NCBI GenBank assembly: GCA_043760555.1
Contig: JAYUOW010000240.1
Coordinates: 1 to 31,386 of the forward strand
Reading direction: 5' to 3'
Source: JANMDR01 sp043760555
GTDB taxonomy: Bacteria; Pseudomonadota; Gammaproteobacteria; Burkholderiales; Usitatibacteraceae
Length of the DNA: 31,386 bases
Shown: positions 7,670 to 16,109 of the stretch, one piece after another
How the letters are laid out: the number at the start of each line of letters is the position of its first letter
Position numbering within the stretch: position 1 is the first letter of the stretch
Translations under genes and position numbers: made by a program
Notes under the pieces: model-generated
What the model was told of the DNA's origin: nothing
Databases searched by the model: none
What the model saw: only the letters and a program-made list of their open reading frames with translations

Positions 7670-9016
7670 ATGATCGCGCCAATATCACCATTGCCCGAAC
7701 AAATCCTCGCACTTTTAAGCGCGCGCGGCGCGTTATCAGCGCGTGATTTGCAGGCGGCAACAGGCTTGAGCCAGCCGAGTATTTCACTAGCGTTAGCGGC
7801 GCTGGGCAATCGCATCTGCAAAATTGGGGCGGCGCGCAGCACGCGTTATGTTGCAACCAAAACTATTTTAGGATTGCCCGCAAAGCAGCCGTTGTACCTT
7901 ACCGATGATGCGGGGTTGCTGACTATTTTTGGTGAGCTGACTTACTTAAGCGACGGTGGTACTTACGTTCAGGCCGCTGCAAAGGCCAGTTGGTTGTCGC
8001 CAGCCAATGCGTTGCCGTGGTTTTTATCGCCATTGCGACCGCAAGGTTTTTTGGCGCGACAGCTTAATTTACTGCGCCCAGACTTCCCCAATAATCCTGA
8101 TGAATGGAATACGGAACAAGTGCTGTACATGGCAGCACAACACGTCACCGATCCGCCGGGGGCGTTTAGTCTTGGCTCGGTCGCAAACGCGGCTAAATCA
8201 ACCGCGCCCGCTGATTTAATTGCGCGTCGCGCGCACTACGACAATCTGACCGCTGACATTGGCAAAACGCTGCCTGCAAGCTCCAGCGCAGGCGGTGAGC
8301 AGCCAAAGTTTATTGTTGAAATTAGCGGTGACGCTCACCGCGCGCATCTGCATTTCATCGTCAAATTTAGCCCCCCGCACGATACGCCATTTGGTGCGCG
8401 GTGGCATTCACTTTTGCATTTAGAAAAACTAGCACTTGATATTTTGCGCGAACAAAACATCGCTGCGGCGACGTGCGCGATTGTCGAAAGTGCTACCCGC
8501 ACTTATCTTGAATCACAGCGTTTTGATCGCATCGGCGTGGAAGGCAAGCGGCATCTGGTGGCTATTGACGCGCTGCATCAAGAGTTTGTCGGCGGCGCGC
8601 GGCAAAACTGGATTCATACCTGCGAAAAGTTGGTGGCTAAAAAAATACTCACCCTCGATGCGTTGCGTACCGTGGCGCGCATTTACGCGTTCGGTCAATA
8701 CATTGGTAATACTGATATGCACTTTGGTAACCTATCGTTTTTTATTGATGACGTGACCAAACCCGTGCCGCTGTTAGCACCGGTATACGACATGCTACCC
8801 ATGATGTGGCGCCCCAGTATTCACAGCGGCGCGCTCGACATCACGCCCGTGCGCGAGCCGCATGTGGTTGCGGGCTACGCGGACGAATACGCCGATGCGC
8901 GTGCGTGGGCAGTTTTGTTTTGGCAAAAAGCTGCGCAACTGGAAGTGTTAGACCCTACGATGCGTGAGGCATCACGGGCGGGTGCAGCGCGCGTACAAAC
9001 GCTAAATTTTGAATAA
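7670..9016 (+). CDS. yjjJ: Solitary HipA-family kinase with N-terminal HTH (YjjJ-like toxin)
   Basis: At 448 residues it matches the size and layout of E. coli YjjJ/HipH, a HipA-family protein that carries its own DNA-binding domain instead of pairing with HipB. Residues about 8-50 form a winged HTH (ALSARDLQAATGLSQPSISLAL). The kinase part has the Ser-Gly-rich loop SSAGGEQPKF (205-214), Lys232 in VKF, YLESQRFDR, the catalytic segment GNTDMHFGN (346-354) and metal-binding Asp374 in PVYDM. HipA kinases phosphorylate translation factors such as glutamyl-tRNA synthetase; the substrate here is not known. Both HTH and kinase motifs are intact, so the protein may repress its own promoter through the repeat cluster just upstream. 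No antitoxin gene is adjacent. Exact orthology to yjjJ is inferred from architecture. Confidence 0.8.
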   Translation: MIAPISPLPEQILALLSARGALSARDLQAATGLSQPSISLALAALGNRICKIGAARSTRYVATKTILGLPAKQPLYLTDDAGLLTIFGELTYLSDGGTYVQAAAKASWLSPANALPWFLSPLRPQGFLARQLNLLRPDFPNNPDEWNTEQVLYMAAQHVTDPPGAFSLGSVANAAKSTAPADLIARRAHYDNLTADIGKTLPASSSAGGEQPKFIVEISGDAHRAHLHFIVKFSPPHDTPFGARWHSLLHLEKLALDILREQNIAAATCAIVESATRTYLESQRFDRIGVEGKRHLVAIDALHQEFVGGARQNWIHTCEKLVAKKILTLDALRTVARIYAFGQYIGNTDMHFGNLSFFIDDVTKPVPLLAPVYDMLPMMWRPSIHSGALDITPVREPHVVAGYADEYADARAWAVLFWQKAAQLEVLDPTMREASRAGAARVQTLNFE

Positions 9017-9023
9017 ACTGATA

Positions 9024-9059
9024 GCCTGAAGACGCCCTATTTAAGGGCATCTTCAGGCA
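9024..9059. repeat. REP-like palindrome, copy 4
   Basis: Arms GCCTGAAGACGCCCT and AGGGCATCTTCAGGC around a short AT centre. It lies 7 bp beyond the stop of the HTH-HipA gene, in the convergent gap before the GlxA-type regulator gene, where it could limit transcript read-through from either side. Confidence 0.88.
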
Positions 9060-9149
9060 GTCTAAGTTAAACATTTTTTACGGCGTAGCCGTAAAATATT
9101 GTCGAACAATTCAAGTGCCGATAGCGCAAGCCAAATACTAAAAACAACC

Positions 9150-10142
9150 TCACCCCACCCCACGCATCACATCCCTAGGTGCACCACCCCATTGGCTATT
9201 CCATGCGCGGCGCAGTTGCAGGCTGGATCGGAATCCTACCGCTTCTGCCGTGTGCGCCACACTGGCGCCGCGCTCTAGCAATAGTCGGGCGCGTTCAAGC
9301 CGGCTGGCGCGTAGATAGTGCAGTGGTGACACACCCGTGTGCTCTATAAAAAGCCTGAGCAAGTGGCGCTCAGTCACGTGGCTGATGGTGGCAAGTGTTG
9401 CCATGGTCCAGTCGCGCGCGTGCTCGGCGCAAATGGCGTCTTGCACTTTGTGCACCGCCGCGTGCAGATGATTGCGATGTACAAGCAAGGGCGAAAGCTC
9501 GGGGTCGTGGGGCGATCGTCGCAGGTACACCACCATGTCTGCGGCAATGCTGGCCGCTAGCGCTTCGCCGCACTCGTTGGCAATCAGATGTAGCGCCAGA
9601 TCAATACCCGCCGTGATGCCCGCACTAGACGCCAACGGGCCATCCAGCACGAATACGCGGTTGTCGACCACGTGTGCGTGTGGTGCTAGCGCGCGCAATG
9701 TCGATAGCAACTCGTGATGCGTCGTGCAGCGGCGGGTGCCCAGTAAGTCGGCGCGTGCGGCCAGCAAGGTGCCCGAACAAATCGTGAGCAGCCGATGCGG
9801 TGTATCAGGGCTAGATAAGTGTGGGCGAAAGGCGGCATTAAGCCAATGCGCGGTGGCGAGAATTTCTGGGCTAAGTTGGTTTAGTTGCGCGCTAGGTTGG
9901 CCTGCGATGACGACCCAAGTCGATGCCGTAAATTGCGCTGGCAGCCGCTCAAGGTTAGCAATGGTGAGCCCTACGGAAGTGGGCGCGGTGTCAGTAAGCC
10001 CTGCAAATCGGAGATTAAATCGCGGTGGCATGCCGCGTAATGCGCGATGCAAATTAGCGAGGCGAAACGCCTCTGCAGGGCCTGCAATATCGAGCAGCAG
10101 GCAGTGTGGGGTGATGATAAATAATAGATCAATCAACGGCAT
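9150..10142 (-). CDS. GlxA family transcriptional regulator (PfpI domain + AraC HTH)
   Basis: Residues 1-190 form a DJ-1/PfpI-like domain, starting LLFIITPHCLLLDIAGPAEAF and containing the nucleophile-elbow motif ICSG with Cys122. Residues about 232-328 form the AraC double HTH: WTMATLATISHVTERHLLRLF, then SVAHTAEAVGFRSSLQLRRAW, with the linker GVSPLHYLRASRLERAR. GlxA-type regulators control, for example, amine or betaine catabolism and cysteine or arginine metabolism; the inducer here is unknown. In most of these proteins the PfpI domain is a sensor and not a peptidase. It diverges from the M13 peptidase gene across 244 bp, so that gene is a plausible target. It is convergent with the HipA gene. 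Confidence 0.88.
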   Translation of the reverse strand: MPLIDLLFIITPHCLLLDIAGPAEAFRLANLHRALRGMPPRFNLRFAGLTDTAPTSVGLTIANLERLPAQFTASTWVVIAGQPSAQLNQLSPEILATAHWLNAAFRPHLSSPDTPHRLLTICSGTLLAARADLLGTRRCTTHHELLSTLRALAPHAHVVDNRVFVLDGPLASSAGITAGIDLALHLIANECGEALAASIAADMVVYLRRSPHDPELSPLLVHRNHLHAAVHKVQDAICAEHARDWTMATLATISHVTERHLLRLFIEHTGVSPLHYLRASRLERARLLLERGASVAHTAEAVGFRSSLQLRRAWNSQWGGAPRDVMRGVG

Positions 10143-10386
10143 TGAAACGATCGTTTTTAGACATGGTGTATTTTACCTAGCATACCGCAAAAATTAACTG
10201 CTTGTTGATAGCCTTTTTAAGGTCGTTTGCTGATGGGCTCATTGTAATATCCATTGAGCAGCTGCTAAAACAAGAATGTCTGAAATTGATCTAAACGTGT
10301 CGGGCTGAAGCGCGACAGCGCGCGGCTAGCGGCATAGGATGGTTGATGCTGATAGGTTCGTATGCCCACGTATTTTTGAAGGAGTG

Positions 10387-12456
10387 ATGATGATGTTTAG
10401 TGCAAAATGCAGCGCCACCCGCAAGCTAATTACAGCGCCCGTATTTTTGGTGGCGTTGGTCGCAGTGGTTTTTATGTTGGCGTTACCAGTCAACGCACAA
10501 ACGATTGCTGCACCGGTGCTTGAGCCGGGCATTGATGCCAGCATTAAACCGGGCGATGATTTTTTTGGCTACGCCAACGGCACGTGGCTGAAGTCCACAG
10601 TGCTGCCAGCGGGCAAGTTACGTTGGACTGCGCGGGACGAAATAGGAGCGCTCACGGCACAGCAGTTATCGGCATTGTTAGCCGATGGCGCAACAGCGCC
10701 TGTGGGGTCAACCGCCCGCAAGGTTGCCGATTATCAGGCCGCGTATTTAAATGCGTCGGCCATTGCAGCAAAAGGTGCCGCGCCGCTTAAAGCCGTGCTG
10801 GATCGGATTGCACGGGTGCGTAACAAAATAACACTCACGCAGTTGTTGGGCGCTACCTTGCGGGCAGACGTAGACCCAATGAATAAGGGCATCTACAGCG
10901 CATCGCAGGTGCTTGGTTTGGCGGTGCAAGCCAGTATTCATGGTGAAAAACAGTACGTTGCTTTCCTTGTGCAAGGCGGGCTGGGATTATCGGATCGTGA
11001 ACATTATTTAAGCGCCGAACCGACTGCGCAAGCGTTGCGCACAAAGCGACAAGTGGCCATTGAGCGTGCGCTGGCCGCTGTGCATATCGGCACCGCGATG
11101 TCATTTAAAAAAAGAGCCACCGCCGTTATGGCATTAGAAACCGCGATTGCGCAAAGCCACGCCACCGCTGATGCATCTGGCAACGAACGTAATGCCGATA
11201 ATGTTTGGACGCGCGCAGATTTTGCGCAGCAGGCACCCGGCATGAATTGGGCAGCGTTTTTTGCAGCGGCACGCTTGGACAAACAGCAAAGCTTTGTCGC
11301 TTGGCAACCCAGTGCCGTAAAAGGCGTGGCGGCCCTTGTGGCATCTACGCCGTTAACAACATGGCAGGATTATCTTCGGGTGCGGCTTGTCGATGTGCAC
11401 GCCGATGCACTGCCGCCAGCCTTTGCTGACAGCACGGCGATAACGGTAGCGCGCGCAACTGAAGTCACGCGCACCGCCATGCAAGATGCAATTGGTAAGC
11501 TGTATGCCGAACGCTATTTTCCACCGCAACATAAGGCACGCGTACAAGCCATTGCGACTAATGTGGTGGCCGCTTTCACGGCTCGGGTAGAAGCCGCTGC
11601 ATGGATGTCGCCCAGCAGCAAAACGCAAGCCTTGGCAAAATTGAAGGCCTTATATTTTGGTGTGGGTTATCCAGAAAATTGGCCGAGCTATGCTGATTTG
11701 ATGGTTGATCCTGCCGACCCCGTGGGCAACCAACAGCGCGTGGCCGAACGCAATTATCGGCACACCTTAACCAAGCTGGGTAAGCCAGTTGATAAAACCC
11801 AATGGACTGCCGCCCCGCAATGGGCGGGTGCAATATTGTTGTTCCAGCAAAATTCGTATAACTTCACTGCCGCCTTATTGCAGGCACCAAAATTTGACGC
11901 CACCACCTCGGAAGCCGCGAATTACGGGGCAATTGGCGCTATCATCGGTCACGAAGTTAGCCATTTTGTCGATACTTTGGGTGCCGAATACGAAGCCGAT
12001 GGTCGATTTCGCCGCTGGTGGACAGCCAACGACTTGCTGCAATATCAGACGTTAACAGAAGCGCTGGTGAAGCAGTTTGAAAGCTACCAACCATTGGTAA
12101 CTAAGCCCGATGCGAGGATCGACGGCAAACGCACGCTGGTTGAAAACCTAGCTGATTTAGGCGGCTTATCTGCCGCCTTCGACGCCCATCGCGCGCAGCT
12201 TGCATCAACGCAACGTGCCAATGATAAAGAATTCATCCGCCAACAAGACCGCCAATTTTTTATCGGCTACGCCCGCAGTTGGCGTAGCACCATGACTGAA
12301 GCAGCACTCACAAAATATCTAGCCAACGATAGCCACGCCCCCGAAAATTATCGCATCGCCACCGTGCGCAATATCGACGCTTGGTACGAAGCTTTCGATG
12401 TACAACCTGGGCAGCAGCTGTATTTAGAACCGAAGGCGCGGTTGCGGATTTGGTAG
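10387..12456 (+). CDS. Secreted M13 family zinc metallopeptidase (neprilysin/PepO-like)
   Basis: About 689 residues, the usual length for M13. A signal peptide (basic start, then FLVALVAVVFMLALPVNA) is followed by the typical N-terminal block GIDASIKPGDDFFGYANGTWL. The zinc site is complete: HEVSH near 522-526 and ENLAD near 586-590, which supplies the third ligand and partner Asp. The C-terminus shows the family pattern of a WYEAF segment and a final RIW, but lacks the eukaryotic C-terminal Cys. M13 enzymes cut oligopeptides; here probably in the periplasm or outside. Three consecutive ATGs follow a GAAGGAG site, so the exact start is 10387, 10390 or 10393; a further upstream ATG at 10339 has no such site. 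It converges with the beta-lactamase-like gene across REP copy 5. Confidence 0.9.
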   Translation: MMMFSAKCSATRKLITAPVFLVALVAVVFMLALPVNAQTIAAPVLEPGIDASIKPGDDFFGYANGTWLKSTVLPAGKLRWTARDEIGALTAQQLSALLADGATAPVGSTARKVADYQAAYLNASAIAAKGAAPLKAVLDRIARVRNKITLTQLLGATLRADVDPMNKGIYSASQVLGLAVQASIHGEKQYVAFLVQGGLGLSDREHYLSAEPTAQALRTKRQVAIERALAAVHIGTAMSFKKRATAVMALETAIAQSHATADASGNERNADNVWTRADFAQQAPGMNWAAFFAAARLDKQQSFVAWQPSAVKGVAALVASTPLTTWQDYLRVRLVDVHADALPPAFADSTAITVARATEVTRTAMQDAIGKLYAERYFPPQHKARVQAIATNVVAAFTARVEAAAWMSPSSKTQALAKLKALYFGVGYPENWPSYADLMVDPADPVGNQQRVAERNYRHTLTKLGKPVDKTQWTAAPQWAGAILLFQQNSYNFTAALLQAPKFDATTSEAANYGAIGAIIGHEVSHFVDTLGAEYEADGRFRRWWTANDLLQYQTLTEALVKQFESYQPLVTKPDARIDGKRTLVENLADLGGLSAAFDAHRAQLASTQRANDKEFIRQQDRQFFIGYARSWRSTMTEAALTKYLANDSHAPENYRIATVRNIDAWYEAFDVQPGQQLYLEPKARLRIW

Positions 12457-12508
12457 TATTTTGTAAGTCAACGCTGGTTGCGGAAGATGCAATTTACGCA
12501 ACTAATGA

Positions 12509-12546
12509 TGCCTGAAGACGCCCTAAAATAGGGCATCTTCAAGGCA
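12509..12546. repeat. REP-like palindrome, copy 5
   Basis: Left arm TGCCTGAAGACGCCCTA, AT centre, right arm TAGGGCATCTTCAAGGCA with one extra A. It lies in the convergent gap between the M13 peptidase and the serine hydrolase genes, 52 and 12 bp from their stops. Confidence 0.88.
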
Positions 12547-12557
12547 TGCTAACTGCG

Positions 12558-14315
12558 CTACGGTAACCGCTTACCTGGCGTTTCTCGCCCGCCTTGAAAC
12601 AATATTAGCTGCGTTACTTTGCCGTCCGCATCTTTATCAAACTGCAATTTAGCGTTTACTACTTTCAGTGCAAATCGGTTTTCGGCTTCCGCAAAAATTT
12701 CGTTTTTACCTTGGCCGGTTGCTTGGGCGTAGAAGCTATCGCCTTCGCGCGAAATGGTGAGGATGAAGGTGGGCGCGAGGGCGTATTTGCCTATGTATAA
12801 ATCGAATGCGGCGTTCGTTATTTTGAAGTGCGACGCGGCGACTGGTGACGTTTTGCTTATACGCGGGTTGCGTTCTTCGCCCCTTGATTGGGTGGTGATG
12901 AGATGGGTGGTTTCACCGGTGGCGTCGGTTTCAAACTTGAGGTTTGTGGTTGAGTTGGGCACAAAAAACGAGGTGGGTGACGCGGGTGTTAAGCCAATTT
13001 TGCGGGCACCTGTGCGTTCGCTAAACAGTTGATTACCGTCGCGGGTGATGGTGCGCAGGTTGGTTTCGTCAATCCGGTACACGCCAATGTGTTTATCAAG
13101 CTGCGTGTCGTCAAGCGTTACTGCGGCGAAGGCTAAAAACGGTTTATCAATGGCAATGGCGGCTAATTTTTCAGCCACAAACGCAGCCACTCCTGGGGCT
13201 GCCGTGGTGTTGGTTAATACTGCTACGTAGGTTTTGGAGGCCGGTAGGCTGATGGCGTAGGTGGAAAAACCGGGAATGCCGCCGCCATGCGCATGCGCAA
13301 GTTCGCCGCGCAGCGCGCCTATTTGCCAGCCGTAGCCGTAACCCGTTTTGCGCCCGTTGTTTAAGATGGAATCGGTGAAGACTTTTTTCCATGATTCGGC
13401 TTTGAGTAGCTTGCCAGCGGTGACGGCGGCATCCCAAGTGCTTAAGTCGTCGATGGTTGAAAGCAGCGAACCGGCGGCAAAGGGTTGCGTCATGCTGACT
13501 GCGCTATCTGCCACAGTTTTGCCGTCGCGGCGGGTGTAGCCTTCAATGCGTTTTTTACCGCTGCGTTCAACGCCTTCATAGGCGGTGTCGCGCATGTTGA
13601 GCGGCGTGAAAATTCGCTTGGCTAAAAATTCCGCATAGGTCATTCTGCTTAGGTTTTCGATAATCACGCCCAACAAAAAATAACCCGAGTTGTTGTAGCG
13701 ATATTGCGAGCCCGGGTCAAATTCAAGCGGCAACAATTTAAAGCGGTCTACCATTTGTGCGGTCGATAAATCTTTATCCATTGTTGCTGCGTAATCCGCC
13801 ATGCCGGTGTAACTAGGAATGCCGGATGTGTGGGTAAGCAAGTGTTCGATGGTGATGGTTTTAGATGGCGCTGGATAGTTAGGTATGTGTTTGGTGATGT
13901 CGTCGGTGAGCTTCAACTTGCCTTCGTCGATCAGCATCAAAATAGCCACCGCCGTGAACTGCTTGGTGATGGAGCCCAAGCGAAATACATCGTCAGGCTT
14001 TATCGCGATTTTGTTTGCGACGTCTGATAATCCAAATGCGCGCCGATAAATAGCTTTGCCGTCGCGCACCACGATCACCGCGCCGCCGGGTTCGCCAGCG
14101 GCAAGATGTGGGGCGACGGCAGCGTCGAATTGTGCATGTACGGCGTTGGGTGCGGGTGCCTTTTGCGCGTAGGTATCACCGTGGGTCGTGGTACCGACGA
14201 CAGTTAAAATTGGCAACAGGGTAGCGAGCATTAAGCGCGGCAGTGAGGTGTGCCATCGTGTTTTTTGCGTGTATTGACCGCTTATCTGGGGCAGGTGAAT
14301 TAGGGAAGTTTGCAT
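12558..14315 (-). CDS. Serine hydrolase, class C beta-lactamase/AmpH-like (family S12)
   Basis: This 585-residue protein has a beta-lactamase-fold domain and an extended C-terminus. SITK in the segment RLGSITKQFTA holds the nucleophile Ser and general-base Lys; YNN in YRYNNSGY is the second motif; HGGGIPGF replaces the KTG motif, as in many esterase or peptidase members. LLTHTSGI is also diagnostic. The C-terminal third (from about residue 410) resembles the DUF3471-like beta-rich domain often attached to such hydrolases. A signal sequence with a late hydrophobic stretch (LMLATLLPILTVVG) suggests export. Members are D-aminopeptidases, esterases or penicillin-recognising enzymes; true beta-lactamase activity cannot be claimed. 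The ATG follows an AAGG site. Confidence 0.85.
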   Translation of the reverse strand: MQTSLIHLPQISGQYTQKTRWHTSLPRLMLATLLPILTVVGTTTHGDTYAQKAPAPNAVHAQFDAAVAPHLAAGEPGGAVIVVRDGKAIYRRAFGLSDVANKIAIKPDDVFRLGSITKQFTAVAILMLIDEGKLKLTDDITKHIPNYPAPSKTITIEHLLTHTSGIPSYTGMADYAATMDKDLSTAQMVDRFKLLPLEFDPGSQYRYNNSGYFLLGVIIENLSRMTYAEFLAKRIFTPLNMRDTAYEGVERSGKKRIEGYTRRDGKTVADSAVSMTQPFAAGSLLSTIDDLSTWDAAVTAGKLLKAESWKKVFTDSILNNGRKTGYGYGWQIGALRGELAHAHGGGIPGFSTYAISLPASKTYVAVLTNTTAAPGVAAFVAEKLAAIAIDKPFLAFAAVTLDDTQLDKHIGVYRIDETNLRTITRDGNQLFSERTGARKIGLTPASPTSFFVPNSTTNLKFETDATGETTHLITTQSRGEERNPRISKTSPVAASHFKITNAAFDLYIGKYALAPTFILTISREGDSFYAQATGQGKNEIFAEAENRFALKVVNAKLQFDKDADGKVTQLILFQGGRETPGKRLP

Positions 14316-14461
14316 AAATTTTTTACCTTCAAAAAAGTGAGTGGTGGCTTAAGCGTAGTCTGACTAAGCGCAACGGCAAAGGGATACTGGACGAAATTGC
14401 GATAGGCGCGATGAAATGAGCCATTCACATGGCCGTTTACGCTTATCGCGCGGTTTTTTAA

Positions 14462-14890
14462 CTATCCCTCTAGCAACTCTCTTTGAAACAGCGCAAGCAC
14501 GCTATCGGTTTTGCCAGACCACACACCTTGCATCAGCCCAGGCGTCAGTATTTGCACAAGCTGCCATCCATCTTGGCCTTCTTTGTTGCAGATGCCCGCA
14601 AAGTCAGGCAACGCGTATTTTTTCATGCCAGACAAAAACCCATCTTTGGTCTGAATTTCTAGGGTTTTAACTTCATACTTTTTCATTTTTACCGTGTCCT
14701 GAGGTTCAAGATCGGAAATTGGTATGCTAAATACCGCCGCCAAGGCTTTCTTGGTTTGCAACGACGTGACTGCCTCTGATTCGATGCGTTGTATGGTTCT
14801 TAAATTTAGGCCAGCAGCGATAGCGAGCTCGTCTTGTGACCAAGACTGCTTTGTTCGAAGTTGAAGCACCAATGCGGCGTTAATTTTCAT
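14462..14890 (-). CDS. XRE-type HTH protein with DUF4177-like C-terminal domain
   Basis: Residues about 5-62 are a Cro/CI-type helix-turn-helix: LRTKQSWSQDELAIAAGLNL, then RTIQRIESEAV and AAVFSIPISDLEP. Residues about 70-142 (KKYEVKTLEI, GQDGWQLVQI and a final FQREL) match the small beta-alpha fold of DUF4177-like proteins. The 142-residue combination occurs as a compact regulator, but its ligand and targets are unknown to me. The gene is leftward and alone. Its upstream side holds an unusual 11-bp phased array, which starts 67 bp from the start codon and may be its own control region. Confidence 0.75.
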   Translation of the reverse strand: MKINAALVLQLRTKQSWSQDELAIAAGLNLRTIQRIESEAVTSLQTKKALAAVFSIPISDLEPQDTVKMKKYEVKTLEIQTKDGFLSGMKKYALPDFAGICNKEGQDGWQLVQILTPGLMQGVWSGKTDSVLALFQRELLEG

Positions 14891-14956
14891 ACTGAAGTCT
14901 CAATCTAATGGTTATTTGGGGCAAACCCATGTTGCGCTCAGATTCGGAAAACGCTT

Positions 14957-15022
14957 ACGGCAAAGCAACGTCACCTATACGGTAATAAGACGGCAATGAA
15001 ACGACAGTAATACGACAGCACA
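14957..15022. repeat. Six 11-bp helically phased ACG units
   Basis: ACG recurs at 14957, 14968, 14979, 14990, 15001 and 15012, exactly every 11 bp. The four right-hand units are alike: ACGGTAATAAG, ACGGCAATGAA, ACGACAGTAAT, ACGACAGCACA. One unit per DNA turn places all units on the same face of the helix. It lies upstream of the HTH/DUF4177 gene and does not appear to be coding. Confidence 0.6.
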
Positions 15023-15039
15023 CTTTTGTGCTTATTTGC

Positions 15040-15080
15040 GCACCTAACGGAGCACTAAACGGAGTACTAAACTGAGCACC
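15040..15080. repeat. Imperfect 12-bp tandem repeat, 3.4 copies
   Basis: Units GCACCTAACGGA, GCACTAAACGGA and GTACTAAACTGA, then partial GCACC. It follows the 11-bp array by 17 bp and precedes REP copy 6. No coding frame is evident. Confidence 0.6.
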
Positions 15081-15105
15081 AATTAAGTAGTATGCCCAAA
15101 AAAAT

Positions 15106-15144
15106 ATGCCTGAAGATGCCCTATTTTGGGGCATCTTCAGGCAT
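15106..15144. repeat. REP-like palindrome, copy 6 (best preserved)
   Basis: The two 16-bp arms (ATGCCTGAAGATGCCC at 15106-15121 and its exact complement at 15129-15144) are perfect, with a 7-nt loop. It lies 34 bp beyond the stop of the leftward cytochrome gene and could form a strong hairpin in that transcript's 3' end. Confidence 0.92.
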
Positions 15145-15177
15145 ATGATGGGGTATTGAGGTAAGGCGTAAGCTAAA

Positions 15178-15903
15178 TTATTTAGCCGGTCGCATACCCG
15201 CCATGTACTCGGCTACAGCTTGCATTTCACCTTCGCGCATGCGTGATGCGATGGCTTGCATTTGAATGTTTTTGCGCTCACCTGATGCGTAGCGTTGTAG
15301 CTGTTCTAGCGAGTAGTCGGGGTATTGGCCTGCAACGCGTGGATACAGCGCTGGCATGCCTGCACCCGCGCCACCGTGGCATCCAGAACAAGCTGGCACT
15401 TTAGATTGCGCAATACCGGCACGGTAAATTTGCTGGCCTTTGTCGGCTACAGCTTGATCGCGGGCGACGGCCGTTGGTTTTGATTTTTGTACCGAATAGA
15501 ACAGGCCTAAGGCTTTCATGTCGTCGGCAGAAAGATTAGCGGACATACCTTGCATGACGGCGTTTTTGCGTTTGCCAGACTTAAAATGCGCTAACTGACT
15601 TGCAATGTATTGTTGCGGTTGGCCGGCGAGCATCGGATTGACTGACAATGGGCTGTTGCCGTCGCTGCCGTGGCAGGCGATACAGACTGCACCGGCAATT
15701 TGCTGGCCGCGCGCGAGCACTTCGGCGCGGGTAGGTGCAACTGGTTTAATTACCGCAGCGGTTGCAGCGGTAGTAGCCACTGCTGCTGCAGCCGGTGCTG
15801 GATCAGCCGCAAATGCGGTTGCTGAGACCATTGTGGCTAATGCGATAACCGATGCAGTCGAAACGGCGGATAATGTGGAAGCAAATTTGCGAGCGTGTTT
15901 CAT
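15178..15903 (-). CDS. Diheme cytochrome c4-type protein, periplasmic
   Basis: Two heme c sites are visible, CIACH (first domain) and CSGCH (second domain), each in the usual cytochrome c4 context: ARGQQIAGAVCIACHGSDG, then GQPQQYIASQLAHFKSGKR, and a second copy with GQYPDYSLEQLQRYASGER. Met residues in each domain (QGMS, MQAIASRM) are candidate axial ligands. A signal peptide ends at ATAFA-AD and is followed by an Ala/Pro-rich linker of about 30 residues, longer than usual. Cytochrome c4 passes electrons in the periplasm to terminal oxidases such as cbb3. The ATG has an AAAAGGTG site. It diverges from engB across 206 bp, a neighbourhood common in Burkholderiales. Confidence 0.92.
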   Translation of the reverse strand: MKHARKFASTLSAVSTASVIALATMVSATAFAADPAPAAAAVATTAATAAVIKPVAPTRAEVLARGQQIAGAVCIACHGSDGNSPLSVNPMLAGQPQQYIASQLAHFKSGKRKNAVMQGMSANLSADDMKALGLFYSVQKSKPTAVARDQAVADKGQQIYRAGIAQSKVPACSGCHGGAGAGMPALYPRVAGQYPDYSLEQLQRYASGERKNIQMQAIASRMREGEMQAVAEYMAGMRPAK

Positions 15904-16109
15904 TTAGCACCTTTTGGACAATCTAGTAATTCGTAAAAGCCTGCATTCATATGTTTATGCGCAGAATTTGAGGCAAGATGTGAGCATTGCTGGTTGCCAT
16001 TTGCAGAAATAATCGCATCGGCCTGACCGTACAACCATAATTTTAGCGCATAGTCGCTCACCCACGCCAGCATTCGTGCGTTTGGCGCATTAAAAAACTA
16101 GGAGTTGCT

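Noticed and set aside
9724..10197. 157-codon plus-strand frame opposite the GlxA-type regulator
   Set aside because: No motif and composition of an antisense shadow; the minus strand encodes clear PfpI and AraC domains.
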